Below are positions 1 to 11,571 of a stretch of 64,000 nucleotides of DNA, one piece after another. The position numbers and the translations under genes are program-made. Position 1 is the first letter of the stretch; every line of letters begins with the position of its first letter. This DNA is from Bradysia coprophila. Taxonomy: Eukaryota > Arthropoda > Insecta > Diptera > Sciaridae. The notes beneath the pieces were generated by a model. That model had not been told where the DNA came from and did not search any database. It saw nothing but the letters and a program-made list of their open reading frames with translations. The DNA lies in contig NC_050738.1 in assembly GCF_014529535.1 (NCBI RefSeq), forward strand, positions 620,001 to 684,000. Direction: 5' to 3'.

Positions 1-1543
1 GAGTATCGTGAGATAAATGACGTTCATTAGTACGATGATCATTAGTTGGCAAACAAATTTCTTGGTGATGTCCCGTTGAATCCCAACACTGTTTGTCATC
101 AATTTGATGAGATGTACACGGACAATGATGATTGTCTACATGATGATGTCCAGCACAGGTACATAGATGCAGATGCGGATAATAGTCACCAACATATGCG
201 TTATCAGTGGTATTGGGCCAGTAGTTGTAATTCTCATTATCACGCCTGGATCTACTTGATTGAAATCCACTGCGATAAGATTGTTTTTGTGGTGGTACCA
301 CATATTTCGTGTCTTTTCCAGATGGTGAGACGGTTGTTCTCGTTGTACTATCCTCATTACGGGATTTAAAATATTCGACAATGTCAGCTTCCATCGATTC
401 GATGCGCGCGTAGAATTTACATTTAGTTTCGTCAACTAAGCGCAGAAGACCAGTTTCACCGTGTGTCATCAAATCGTTTAATGGTGAAAATTGATGTTTT
501 GCAAGGATTTCCCTAAAATTGCAACGGAATGCGAATCTTCCATCTATTTGGTTTGCTTTTGTGTGTTGCATACTCACCACCGATTCACATAGTTCCTGTC
601 ATTTCGTTCTCCATGCCAGTGATGGCATAAATTCACTGGCACATAGCTCACATTTCTACCATTTCCAGCTACCTGTGCTACCTTATCACCCCATGCAATC
701 GCTAACTGTCGATAATCTCCATGTAGATTCGGTCGAATGGTTTCTTCAATACGATGCAAAAGAGCATACGCAAAATGTAAATCTCCCGAGCCGATAATGC
801 AAAAATCGAGAAGACCTCCAATATCAGCAAATGCTGTTCGACGCATTGCCCAAGCATAGCCTGGATGAGCGTACCAATCGGATCGTGTCGGGGTAATCGG
901 TTTATCATGTCTGATTGAATATCCCATTGAATAGTCACGACGCAAGATCTCACTTTTTCCATTTGGGCCAAGAAAAAGTGCCACTTCAAACAATTGTACG
1001 ATCGGATAATGTCGTAGTTGATTGATAGCTAGCTGTGGCCAGTCAAGGCGCTAAAATAATATTTTAAATTAAAGAGACGAACATGGAAGCAGTGTACATG
1101 TGACTGTTTTCGTATACCTCAAATTCAATATCAGCATCAATCCATGACACAAATTCAATATGCGGCGGCAACTGTTGAACAGCAATGTTAATTAAATTTT
1201 CTTTCAGCCACAGAACAGATGGAGCACGCAATTGAATATGACAAGGATTATTAGCTCGGGTTATTTCGAATTTTTGCTCCGGTAAATTGAAACGGTATGT
1301 TGATTCGAATAAGCATTCAACGGTAATTAAATGTACGCCAGATTCCATCATATGCGCCGCAAATTTCTCATAATGATTGTAACGAGATTGGTATTTGATT
1401 GGATTGAAAATAACTGTTATCACAGCAAATATGGACGTATCAGATATTGGTGTCGCCGGAGTTCGTTTTGCTGTTTTTTCAAGTAGGTCTGATGAATTCG
1501 ATGTGATCTTTTGACCACGATTTTTGGACGGTTTGCTTCCCAT
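1..1543 (-). CDS. GT-A-type glycosyltransferase-like protein, 3' end off window
   Basis: Spliced by eye from three exons: 1543-1118, 1050-578 and 512-1, with introns of 67 and 65 bp that have GT..AG ends and keep the frame. The protein carries WIDADIEF (about residues 134-141), a DxD-like metal/nucleotide-sugar site, then a GSGD motif near residue 229 and the pattern HHWHGERNDRNYVNRW running across the second junction, as in GT-A-fold glycosyltransferases. The ATG at 1543 starts MGSKPSK, which fits an N-myristoylation signal (Gly2, Ser6). There is no signal peptide or membrane helix, so a cytosolic or membrane-tethered enzyme is inferred rather than a Golgi one. The C-terminal part is rich in His and Cys (repeated HHH, CPC, CTC) and runs off the left edge. 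The donor and acceptor sugars are unknown. Confidence 0.75.
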
Positions 1544-2454
1544 GGATGACGGTTATAACTTCGTATAAAAAATGGCAAATATCTAAATATATCGATTTGT
1601 CAAATAGCAAAATAGTGTAATTTAGAAAAATCTGCAAGAACACAGAATGTTGAAAAATAATTCACTTCTGACTTTTCTGTACTTGTTCACCGACTTGCAA
1701 ATGCAACCGAATGCAAATATCCAAACAACCTTTCGGCAGATTGTTCTAAGTCTATTTCTGAATCTATAATAATTAGTTAATCAAAAATAATTAATTAATT
1801 AATTAATTAATCGTTTTTATTAAGTAGTTTCACTTTCAGAGCTGATAAAAACGAAAAGAACATGAAATTTCGAACGCACAGAGGACGATAAACGTCTTAT
1901 CTTATTCTTCCATTGACCACTTACTTCAGTTGTTTATTTACGTAGAAATTGATAAGCACTAACACACATTTGACTTATACGTCATTTGCTTCCACTATGA
2001 TACCAACTTCACACTTAAATTACACAACAGAAAGCGTCGAGTCGATAGATATCGACACTCAATGAACATTAATTATTACATTTTTCAAATCTTAGCGGGA
2101 CTTAGTTGTTTTGTTGAGTTTTCATTTCCATACATTTTTCATGACTAATTTTATAGAAAAATTTGTTTTTTTAAATTTTTCAATAAAATACAAAGAAAGC
2201 AATTTTTATCGTGAACGGAGCGTTAGCGGAGTTCGTGACGCTAGTGCTCCTTCCCTAAAAAAATAAGAACAACCACTATTGCACCACTACATTTTATTTA
2301 CGAAAACTGCGCAAGCACTTTTGTTAAAACTTACACCGATTCAATCTTTGCACTCGTGCCACATCAACAAATTTTATGGACTTTCTGTACTTAATTTCTG
2401 TGAATTTTATTAAAACATTTATCAACATTTCCCAAAGATAAACTTATATGAAAG
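1544..2454. other. Intergenic, no gene seen
   Basis: About 900 bp upstream of the glycosyltransferase gene, AT-rich with a short (TTAA)n run near 1788-1812. I see no open frame or repeat with clear ends. It probably includes the promoter and 5' UTR of the minus-strand gene, but no TATA box is convincing. Confidence 0.4.
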
Positions 2455-2606
2455 CAACGCACTTCAAGCATGAGTGGTATTCTAAATAGAGTACTGAAAC
2501 TGAACAGTGTACCAAACAAGTTTTTGCACTGTAAAAAACATGGAAAGTTTTTTTCATACTCTATTTGGCAGCGGTCACTGGAAGCAATTTTGCTTGAAGT
2601 GCGTTG
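2455..2606. repeat. MITE-1 copy (7-bp TSD ATGAAAG)
   Basis: A 152-bp element with inverted ends CAACGCACTTCAAGC/GCTTGAAGTGCGTTG, flanked on both sides by ATGAAAG (2448-2454 and 2607-2613). The same family recurs at about 7310-7446 and 8213-8336 (both left-truncated), 25331-25491, 46891-47597 and 48165-48326. It is a non-coding, non-autonomous DNA transposon. A 7-bp duplication and CA termini leave the superfamily open (P-like or hAT-like). Confidence 0.8.
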
Positions 2607-3059
2607 ATGAAAGCTATTATTTCATTTATATGACAAACACATGACAGCTATTTAGTAGAGAAAAAAATTGTTTCCTTGCAAACTTTCGGAACATTTTGGA
2701 ATTTTAGGTATTTATACATTTGGTGTTTTGGTTTCAATGGGGAATGTGTGTTTAAGGTTAGAATGTGCAACAAAATGGCGTACAGCCAATATCTTGGAAA
2801 TTGTTTCCATTTTTTGTATTTATTGTATTTAGGCCTATATGGCATGGCACATAAATAATTGCCGTAAATTGGTAATCACAGAGTTTCGTTTTCGGAAAAC
2901 ATTTTTCAACATATCAAGAAAATCGCGGCCATTTTGAAATTACGTTTTTTTTAGATAATTTCGGCATGTAGAGAGTTGGGATAAAATGTCACTTGTACAG
3001 TTTCGCTGACGGATAACTTTTTTCGACATTTTAAACAATAAAATATGACGATAAGAAAA

Positions 3060-3300
3060 TTTACCGATGAGATTTTTCAACAAAAATTTTACAAAAAAAA
3101 ATAGCGTCATAAGTGGCAGCAGACCTGAGGAAACTCCTCATAAGACAATAATCATCTGCCACTTGTAAAATCTCATCGGAAAAGTTTCTTATCGACATAT
3201 TTTCGTGTTGAAATTTTCTTGTTTAAAATTGATTACGATTAGTCGCAGAATGCGTCACCAAAACTGATATCAAATGTTTTGGAAGTTTAATTTTTACAGG
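3060..3300. repeat. Degenerate end of the minisatellite-bearing mobile element
   Basis: Contains GTGGCAG and CATCTGCCAC inverted words around a short centre, followed by a segment with GCAGAATGCGTCACC and GATATCA. The same order is seen at 55830-56120 at the end of the large minisatellite element, so this looks like a decayed solo end of that family. Confidence 0.5.
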
Positions 3301-3322
3301 ACTAGCGTCTCCTTTTCCTCTT

Positions 3323-3694
3323 TTGAGGTTTTTGTGGGAGTTTAACTATTTTTTAATAAATACTATTTTAGCTGCAGAGCGCGCAAAGGAGTTCATTAAA
3401 ATCAAGTACACGAGGACAGAACACGGAATGAATGCATCATTTGAAAAATTCGTGTCGTGCATTCAATTGCACAGTGACATAGGCCCGACTCTGCCATACG
3501 TCCAATTCAGAAAAGAGATCGAATATCTTCCAGATAAAATCTTTAAAGAACAACTCTTAAACTTTAAAAACAACAGAGATATCAACGTTTTAATTCCCAT
3601 ACAAAAATTCAAAATGTCGGATTCGACCGCTTTTTTATGCAGCGCTTTCTATTATACCCTAAACGCGTGGATGTCCTTCTTTCGTTCGCTATGA
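3323..3694 (+). pseudogene. Unrecognised ORF, possible exon or repeat remnant
   Basis: An open frame of 123 codons, with a plausible acceptor (TTTTAG) at about 3371, so the coding part may begin inside it. The translation is compositionally protein-like (charged, with AAERAKEFIKIKYTR and PDKIFKEQLLNF) but I do not recognise a family. No partner exon is visible on either side, and it sits between two repeat remnants. It could be a decayed transposon gene. Confidence 0.25.
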
Positions 3695-4077
3695 AAGGGC
3701 GTCACAAAAACCAGAAATAACCATTGAGAGAAAATGTCAGCAGCTGAAATTGCAGCAAAATCAATATTTTTTGATCAAATGTTTTCTGTGAACTGAATTT
3801 TTCGAGTTGCGGAACAAAACCTCAAACTTATACTTCAAAGCCACATTCATCGATACACTGCCCATGCATGTTTGGTATCATTAGAAAGCTAAGACCAGTA
3901 GTAATTCTGAAATACAGTTTTTTGATGTTTTTGTTGCTTTTCGAATGCACAGGAACTGTCAGAAGTTCTCAGAAATAATCATAAACTTTTACCCATACTT
4001 TCAACTGCTCGTAACTTCTCAGAGTTGCATTTTACCCCCCATGATCGACTATTTGCCCCGAAAGTACATGCAATTAC

Positions 4078-5059
4078 AGAGTTCCCACGGCTGAGGAAGG
4101 CTCCTAAAATTAGGAATTTAAGAAATTTTAAAGGCAATTTTAGGAATATTTTAGGAGATTTGGAAGGCAATTTTAGGAGAATTTTAGGAGGAATTTTTTA
4201 AAATGTGGGAAAGGTTGTATAAGTAATTTCCGGAGGAATTTTTGCTCTGTTTCTCTGTTTCTCATACACTTCGTAAAATACTAAAAATGTTTAAGAAAAT
4301 TGACAAAAAGTTATTTTTTTTTGTCAAAACATATTTTTCCTTATGTAGTTTAATAATTGAAACTTTTATGATTTCCTCTTTTCTGACGCCAGTCTCGACT
4401 AGCCAGCAGCTGATCCTTTATCAGGTTTTTCTTGTCGACTGCGCCTTTCGAATTAACAAGATTCACCATAATTTTGTTTCCATCATTTATCAGCTCTTGT
4501 GCACTAAAAAGTTTTTTTCTACTGAATCTGGAGAGATTTCTCCATATCGGAAAGTTTTTCTGAACTCGATTTTTTTTGTGAAGATGCTTTATTGAGATTA
4601 TCTTCCGCCTCTTTATTCTTAAGAAGTAGTACCTTCTCGACTTTTTGTTGTTCGAGAAAAGTAAAGTACATTGGAGCACATCTGGAAAATATGTCGATTC
4701 ATTAGGAAGTCAGTGACGTTTATATTATTCAATGTGTCCTTAAACGTTCGAAGTGACACGATAGTCGCATCTTCTAACAAACTGCGATCCTCGATAATGT
4801 ATTTATTTTCGCTAAATCAACGTTCAGGATCGCTATTTGCATGACTCAAAGAAAGGAGTGTTTTCGCAAGTTGAGTCAGGTTCATACATAAGTTCAAATT
4901 CATTGCCGCATAATTTTGCTGTTTTAACCGTTTTTAGTTTTTCAGTATTATTAAAAAATTTCTTCGAGAGTGTGAGCTCATTTTATGAATTTTAGGAGTT
5001 TTAGAAGATTTTAGGAGGATTTGGTCCATTTTATGAATTTTAGGAGGAGTGGGAACTCT
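4078..5059 (-). mobile_element. Decayed hAT-type element with 8-bp TSD
   Basis: The ends AGAGTTCCCAC/GTGGGAACTCT are inverted and flanked by the identical 8-mer GCAATTAC (4070-4077 and 5060-5067). Subterminal regions are full of TTTTAGGA words. A related flank without the insertion is visible near 50936-50960 (TACATGTGATTAC followed by similar sequence), so the pre-insertion site can be read. The interior holds a broken transposase tail on the minus strand. Confidence 0.7.
4350..5000 (-). pseudogene. hAT-like transposase C-terminal remnant
   Basis: On the minus strand the words LAKTLLSLSHANSDPER, then a stop (TGA), then FSENKYIIEDRSLLED are followed by a Lys-rich tail with a frame change and SAQELINDGNK. 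This is the pattern of the hAT dimerisation region and tail (NADxERxFS, then AQxLIxxGN). At least one stop and one frameshift break it. It lies inside the 982-bp element with an 8-bp duplication, which supports the hAT assignment. Confidence 0.55.
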
Positions 5060-5670
5060 GCAATTACCTTTCTAATGACACCTCACACGACCTTGTACGT
5101 TTCGTGTAGCCGGAGAAACCAGATGAAAAGTGCATGTTTACGGTTTTCGATCAGCTCTCGCTATCCAGACAAGCATCGATGAATTTTCAAAAAAATATTT
5201 TTGGCTTCTAGGGACCAATACCTATTGAGGCACATAATAAAAAAGTCCACTGGAAAATGGGTCCGATTTCGGCAGGTCGTTTTTTAAAAGAATCCCTCCT
5301 CATTACATGTTAGGTCACGCAAAGCTTTTACCCAACAAAAATTGTGTCGGTGACTTTATCGGTTATTGTTTGTTTTCCGGTGTTTTATAAACTCGGAAGG
5401 AATCACAATAGATTTAAGGAAATAAAACCCTACGAAGAATCCTATCAGGAATCATGTCTCCACCACAGATGTTTTCAGACATGTGATTTGAAAGCGCTGT
5501 ACCAACGGTAATTTCAGAATTTCAGTTTCGTTTGACTTTGTTTTTATTTCACTTTGGTAAAGTTATTTTTCACATTATAACTATTTCACTTACACTTTCA
5601 TTAAATGTTGTTTTTTTTTGTATGAATAAATCGGATCATTACACATCGATCAGTTAATACTTTGATGCTT

Positions 5671-6084
5671 TTAGCAGCACCTTGACCGCCTTGCCTTAAG
5701 ACATACACAAATTATAGCCACAATAAATAGTAAAAGTAATATAACAACAACAGCCATTCCAACCGGTGAACAAATGAAGTCAGCAAATTCCGACTTTTCC
5801 TTTATTTGGTTAATGTCTCTGATATTTTTAATATCGTTTAAAACTCCGGTGAACCTTAAAAGTTTAACATAACAATCAGCATACAATTCAGAATATCCGC
5901 TTGCGAGCAATATCTCTTTGATTGTGTAGTACGTGGCGTCTTCTATAAATGATCCAGCTTCAGTGCGACTATCTCCACAAATAGCTAAAAAAGCTATTGT
6001 ACTTAGAACGAAGTATCTACAATGACAAGAGTGTTAAAAATAGATTCGTCGGGTTAACGATCATCACAGACTCACTTTAACATT
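5671..6084 (-). CDS. Small secreted/single-pass membrane protein (117 aa)
   Basis: Two coding exons: 6084-6077 (only eight coding bases, ATGTTAAA) and 6016-5671, with a 60-bp intron (GTGAGT..TTGTAG). The joined protein starts MLKYFVLSTIAFLAICGDS, a good signal peptide. It has a short ectodomain with Tyr/Cys residues and then a strong membrane helix near the C-terminus (GMAVVVILLLLFIVAIICVC), ending KARRSRCC. The basic, Cys-ending tail could be palmitoylated or retained in the secretory path; this is inference. I do not recognise a family. Without the eight-base exon the ORF would appear to lack its signal peptide. Confidence 0.65.
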
Positions 6085-6430
6085 TTCTTTTAGTTTGCAC
6101 TTAGAAAAATATTACAAAACGTCCACACGAATTCACCTAACACACTGATGCTTGAACGAAACGAAACGAAATGTTTAATTTTATGCATTCAATTTGTTTT
6201 AGTGTAATAGTGTGGATGTGGCAGTGGCTACTTACAAAAATTCTGCTTCGTCATTGTCTGCATATAAGTTAAGTTTCTTCGAAAGCAATAATATTTTGTA
6301 CGCTTGCATTTCCTCGGATTAGATTAAATACTTTATTGGTTCTAAGTAAATATATATTTTTATACAATAAATAAACTTAGGTATAAATAGGCCGCATGAG
6401 TGGGACCCTTTTACAACCAAAATGAATTAA

Positions 6431-6638
6431 CCTTGTAACAGACGGTAAGCATATGACCAGTATTATTATCAGGTCTGTTCCTTCCATCAATCAAAGTATT
6501 TTCAATCGGTTGATTTCAAATCTTGTACTTCAATTTTTTAACATACGTTTTACTATAAAATTGACTATATTACCCAGAGCTTGTCATTATTTTTGTCGTA
6601 GTTATCGATAACAGATGAATAGCGCTGGGTATGACAGG
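6431..6638. repeat. TTAA-flanked MITE (family also at 31848-32054)
   Basis: About 208 bp flanked by TTAA on both sides (6427-6430, 6639-6642). The ends CCTTGTAACAGAC and its inverted relative GTATGACAGG match the second copy at 31848-32054. The TTAA target suggests piggyBac-type mobilisation. Confidence 0.6.
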
Positions 6639-6642
6639 TTAA

Positions 6643-9247
6643 CGATTGGCAAAGATTTAAGGAAAATAAATAATCGTTATGTTACGCTCCGTTTCGCTCG
6701 ATAAACAATCCTTCGACTAATCTTTTGTAAATAAATGAATTTTATCATAATTTAAATCTCTCAGCTGGTCTGGAGTTATGGAAAGTCTATCATGAGATGT
6801 GCAGGCTCTATCATTTAGTCATGAAAGCACCAAACAATCTATTCTAATGGCATAAGAAATTAGCTAAAAAGTAAAATTGATCGAAATTTAAATTCCAAAG
6901 TTCAAATCTTCAAAACAATTACGCAGCAAGAAGTCGATGACTTTGCACAACTAATTAACGATCACAATCCCTTTCACAAGTCAACCGATACGAATTCAAC
7001 TCCAATCGTTCATGGAGATTTTGCAAATAGTTTGGTATCGGGTGAGCGGGCACGATCTATGACAATGGGTTGTGATGAAAGTTCATGGTTTGACCGTCGA
7101 AACTGATCGCCAGCGCCAATCTCAACATTTTCTTTTTGATTTTTCACTTCAATGATCTATTGAAATCGAGATATAGACTCAATAAACCAATTTATTCAAC
7201 GTATATTACATGCCTGAAACATAAATAGTTTCACAAATTGTGTATTTACTGAGCGTCATAGACCTGAAACGTCATTCTTCTTCTTCTTAAAATGGCGAAA
7301 ATCACAACCCATTGTATTAGAGTACAAATAGAGTATTATTTTGTATGAAATTTTATCCCCACTCTTTTTACAGTATAAAATTTTGTATGGAGCACTGTCA
7401 AGTTTCAGTACCCTATTTTGAGTACCACTTTTTCTTGAAGTGCGTTAATAAAGCGCATATCAATGTACATTCAGACATTAACTGCACCATACAAAACTTG
7501 GAATGATTTTCTAAAAATCTATTCAGACAATGTACTCTTAATTTAATTCAATCCTTTCTGTTCACTGAACAGTGTTCAGTTTAGTTTCTGATTTTATTCA
7601 AATTAAATAATCATTTTTTGCATTCTCATAAGTCATCCGGTTCCAAAACCTCAATTTTAAAATTTTATTTATTTTATTCGTCAGATCATTCCTTTAGTTT
7701 ATCACAGTTAGCCTTTTCCTCAATTTTTGTCTCTTTTTCTTTTTCGAACAGTTCAGTTTATCAAGTTTTTACCTCCTGATCACAGATTAGTTCCTTAAAC
7801 AAACAACGCACTGCTCCAGCATGAACATAAGAAATATTTGGAGGCTGATGAAGTCACAGTATGCACAGCGTTTATTTCATAAAGACAGATGACTTGTTTT
7901 CGTTGTATGAGTTAAAACACACAATACAATCAATCTTAAGCGGTAGCTCTCATCACAAAAGCCTCCAAATTGGACATTTGTCAAAGGAGTGTTCATGCTA
8001 GGAGTAGTGCGTTGCTACAAACCATACCACTAAACGCGTGGATTGTTTACGAAATTATGTCGTCAAATGCCAACTTAACTTGTTGCGGCTGAATCTTAAA
8101 AATTTCGATCGAATTATAATGTCACAGTAGTAGTGGTCAAGAAGGTAAATATATGGGAGGATGTAATGCCATTCAGACGCGTGACCTAGCAAAATAGTTC
8201 GATGCTAATGATACAGCCTGCTCTATATTGGGCACCGAAACTTGACAGTGTGTCATACACTGTAAAGAAAAGATATCATCCAAAATGGTACATACTCTAT
8301 TTGGCAGCTGTTATCACTTTTGTTTGAAGTGCGTTCTGCGTGGGTATAAACACCAAATGAAGATGCGAAAAAATATTCAAATTTTCAGCAAATAAAGTTT
8401 GTGACAAACGTTGTGTTTGCCTTTGCATTTTACGTATTCTGCCAAGTCTGCCTTTTCCAATAAAATATTTAGTTTGCCGATGAATAATTATATAACGAAA
8501 ATGTTGTCGCAGCTGCAAAATATGCCTACCTCGATGAAAGAGACAAACTCTAACAGTTGCACGTTTTGTGTGGTTGGTATGGAAGTAGCACCATTTATGG
8601 CGAAAAGGGTAGTTGGAGTTATTTAGTTGTTATGAACTTCTCAAATCGAAAAGTCTTCTTTACTGCTCAGGTTCGTTGATCCAATATTTTCTCACCTCAG
8701 ATGAAATTTGCGTTTTTTCGGTAGATTCATTTACTACTTGAGGAAGGTGTTTACAATCCGATTTATTTACGGAAAAGGTGCAGTTTTTGTATTATTTGTT
8801 ATTCATGTGGGCGTTATGAAATGGGTGCACAGTTGCTACGACGAGGCGTACAGTTCTGAACCTGATATGCGTGCCGAAATATGTAAATGTTTCGCACTAG
8901 GTAGACGTTTCCCTTAAGATATATCGATGCTTAGCCTACATTTGTGTGTCTCGTATTACATTTTTGAAAAATGTACGACCGCAATAACGACCACGAATGT
9001 GTTAGCTATCATCAAAAGTAAACTAAAATTCAATATTTAAAACAAGTCCAAATGTATGCTTTTCAGCAAATCATCGATGTCTCTTACGTATTCATATATT
9101 GCACCAGGTTAAGGTACGCAACTAGGTCTACGTAAACGAGTTCATACGGTTCAACCATTTTATTCGTAGACACGTTATCAAAACGAAAACATTAATTTCG
9201 CTGCCATTTTATTTTTAAGTTGGTTAACATCACACAAAAAATATCAA
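6643..9247. other. Intergenic with truncated MITEs and a duplicated upstream block
   Basis: No gene recognised. It holds two left-truncated MITE-1 copies (about 7310-7446 and 8213-8336) and a block at 8345-8570 that resembles the sequence upstream of the secreted gene at 9248-10068. A short piece near 8935-9010 resembles one arm of the foldback element at 40059. Open frames at 8411-8626 and 8708-8917 look fortuitous. Confidence 0.5.
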
Positions 9248-10068
9248 TTATTTTCTGTTAATCCATTCGTCGATTGCTTTGGACAAAAGTTTGCATATAT
9301 CATCAATGCCATTTAGTTCTTCGTGAGCAATATCATGCCGAGCAATGAACGAAGGAAGGAAAATGGTTTCGAAATTGCTCACTACATCCACACTACCGCT
9401 CTGACCAGCACCACATTCGTTACCGTTCGCTCTGTTTTGACAATCGGTGGATCTTGCCTGTTCGTATAAATCATCACATGACTCTAAAAGTTCATCCAAT
9501 AGTGTTTTGGTCTGTGCGGCCAAAAGGGTTAGTCCATCGTGGAATGCCAATTGGTCACAAATTTCTATATTTGTTTGGGCCTCACATCCTGACAAAGTCA
9601 AACTCTTGTCGCATGCTAGTTGCCGACTGCATTTGTATTCATCGGATAGATTAAGTAGTACGTCACAGAAGTACCGTAGTTGGGTGATAGCGTTTACAGC
9701 TTTCAAATGCAATTGGAAGAAAGCTATGAAAAATTCTGCAATCTCAGCTGCCGTAGGCGTAGTGGCTGAATATGCTTCAAGGGCTTTCGTTAGCTGATCG
9801 CAAACCTCCTTGATGATAGTTAGATGACTGTGGGCAATATCGTGGTCTGGTTTGAATGTTTGACGGAACCATCTACTCACACCCGTTTTGCGAACTCTGA
9901 GGTCTCTTTGGCATTGGCTTTCGAGGCGGAAGAAAGAAGCTTGAATTGTCTGTGGTAATTTAAAAAAGAAAAACGAATTGTGAATGCACTTGCAATAACA
10001 TCACGCCTGAAAAAGCAACTAACTTGTATGCAAAGCAATGCCACAACTACACCAATTAATAATTTCAT
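9248..10068 (-). CDS. Secreted Cys-rich protein with internal repeat (248 aa)
   Basis: Two exons, 10068-10024 and 9949-9248, separated by a 74-bp intron (GTTAGT..CCACAG) and joined in phase 0. The start MKLLIGVVVALLCIQTIQA is a clear signal peptide. The mature part has about a dozen cysteines. A motif of the form HDIAHxxLxxIxxxCxxLxKAI occurs near the start of the mature chain and again at the C-terminus, suggesting an ancient internal duplication or a helical hairpin repeat. No family is recognised; it could be a salivary or gut secreted protein of narrow taxonomic range (inference). The upstream sequence at 10145-10345 has two relatives nearby, at 8345-8570 and, inverted, at 12545-12740. 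Confidence 0.75.
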
Positions 10069-10144
10069 TGTTAACTTGAAGATTGGAATACTTTCTGTGA
10101 CTGTGACCACCACCAGAACAGCTAGCCGAATAATTCGTATGAGA

Positions 10145-10345
10145 AATGACTGTCGTTTTATATCCAAATGCAGATGCGAAAAAATATTCAAATTTTGAGC
10201 AAATAAAGTTTTGCATTTGCTAAGTATTCCACTAGGTTTAGCTCTTATAAATATTTTATTTTTGAGATGAATAAAATTTTTATTTTCGCAGCTGCAGAAT
10301 GTATACCTACCCAAAGTAAATATTCTAACAGTTGCACGTTTTATG
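10145..10345 (-). promoter_or_regulatory. Upstream region of the secreted gene, triplicated locally
   Basis: Contains the words GCGAAAAAATATTCAAATTTT, AGCAAATAAAGTTT, CGCAGCTGCA and CTAACAGTTGCACGTTTT in order. The same words in the same order occur at 8345-8570, and on the opposite strand at 12545-12740, with no recognisable coding gene beside either copy. Which of the shared words are functional cannot be told from this sequence. Confidence 0.5.
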
Positions 10346-10388
10346 TACGTATGTGATGCTCTTGTATTAAAATTTCCATACTAGGGTA

Positions 10389-10617
10389 CAGTTGGAGACA
10401 GTGAAGTTTCAGCATGAATTTGCTTCAGCTGTTTATCAGCTGATACCGAGTCTGATCGACACAAACAATCAAAACTGTCTATAAGTCTTTATTCGGCTTT
10501 ACCACTACCACGCGAGCGTGTATCATCTTCAACCGGACAATCAGTTTTGATCGTATGTGTAGATCAGCTGAAAACAGTTTAAGCAAATTTATGCTGAAAT
10601 TTCATTACCTCTGACTG
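10389..10617. repeat. TA-flanked (mariner-type) MITE
   Basis: 229 bp, beginning CAGTTGGAGACAGTGAAG and ending with its diverged inverse, TA on both sides (10387-10388 and 10618-10619). The arms share TTTCAGCATGAATTTGCTT. A TA target and CAG ends fit Tc1/mariner non-autonomous elements. Confidence 0.6.
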
Positions 10618-10619
10618 TA

Positions 10620-11570
10620 TAGCGGAGCATGAAAAAAAGGAATTTTGTAATAAAGTCAAAGAACAATGCTGAATAAAACAGACTCTAACGCCAGTAGTCA
10701 AATATGTTAAAAGATGTACAAAATACCCGTCTGAAGTATTTATTTATTTCATTCATTCTTTTTTCATAGAAAAATGCATAAGGAACTTCGGGAATCGCCC
10801 GAATTCCTTGTATGGTTAGTTTGGCACTGAATTCTAACATACACCTAACAATTCGAAAGACCTACTTTAGTGTTGGTTGCAAAATTCGTAAAATGAAAAT
10901 TTTGCAACCACTTCTGCAACTGCTTCCAAAGGCAGAAAGATAGAAACTAGAGAGCAACCAGTTGCACTTTTATTTAACATTCCACCTGGTTTGTACGCTC
11001 AAGAAAAGATTTTATAGTGAAAGCTTAAATCTTTACGAGAAAATTTTGAAAATGATTTTAGAGTGGGAGCTTCGAGTTGTTGGTTTCAAAATAACGGATT
11101 GTATGGCTGGTATAAGTAATCGAAGTTTATAATATTCCTCTCATTCAAATTCGCCTCAAATCAACGAAATTCGACTTTTCCACTTTTCATCCTTCCTTGT
11201 CATAAAAATAAATATTTTTTTGCTTTCAAAATAATTGGAGCTGCGCTGGTCGACTATCGTACACCGCCTGCCAAGAAAAACTTGCATTTTTGAGGAATTT
11301 AATTCCTAAAATTCTACAAACAATTCCTAAATTCTTGTTTTGAAAAGCTTGTGAAAGAAAGAAGTTGTAAAAACCGATAGAAGGACAGAATATGGAAGAA
11401 ACGAGCCATCAGAACAGTCGGAGCGTTTGCTGCGACTGAGTCCCGTATATCTATTGCGTACGTGACCCTAGTGCGTCTGTCACCCTACTTTGACCGTAAG
11501 CCTATGCGCCGGTTAAAGTAGTTAAAGTAAAATTATTATGTAATGTGTACATCTTAGAAATTGCGCATAG
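10620..11570. other. Intergenic, nothing recognised
   Basis: About 950 bp with no open frame of note, no repeat with clear ends and no RNA gene. A self-similar patch near 10870-10980 (GCAACC..TGCAAC) is not enough to call an element. Confidence 0.4.
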
Positions 11571-11571
11571 C

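Noticed and set aside
46-369. Plus-strand 107-codon ORF
   Set aside because: Lies opposite exon 3 of the glycosyltransferase, whose frame continues across two valid introns.
8708-8917. 69-codon hydrophobic ORF
   Set aside because: No homology recognised, no splice context, inside a repeat-rich spacer; not supported.
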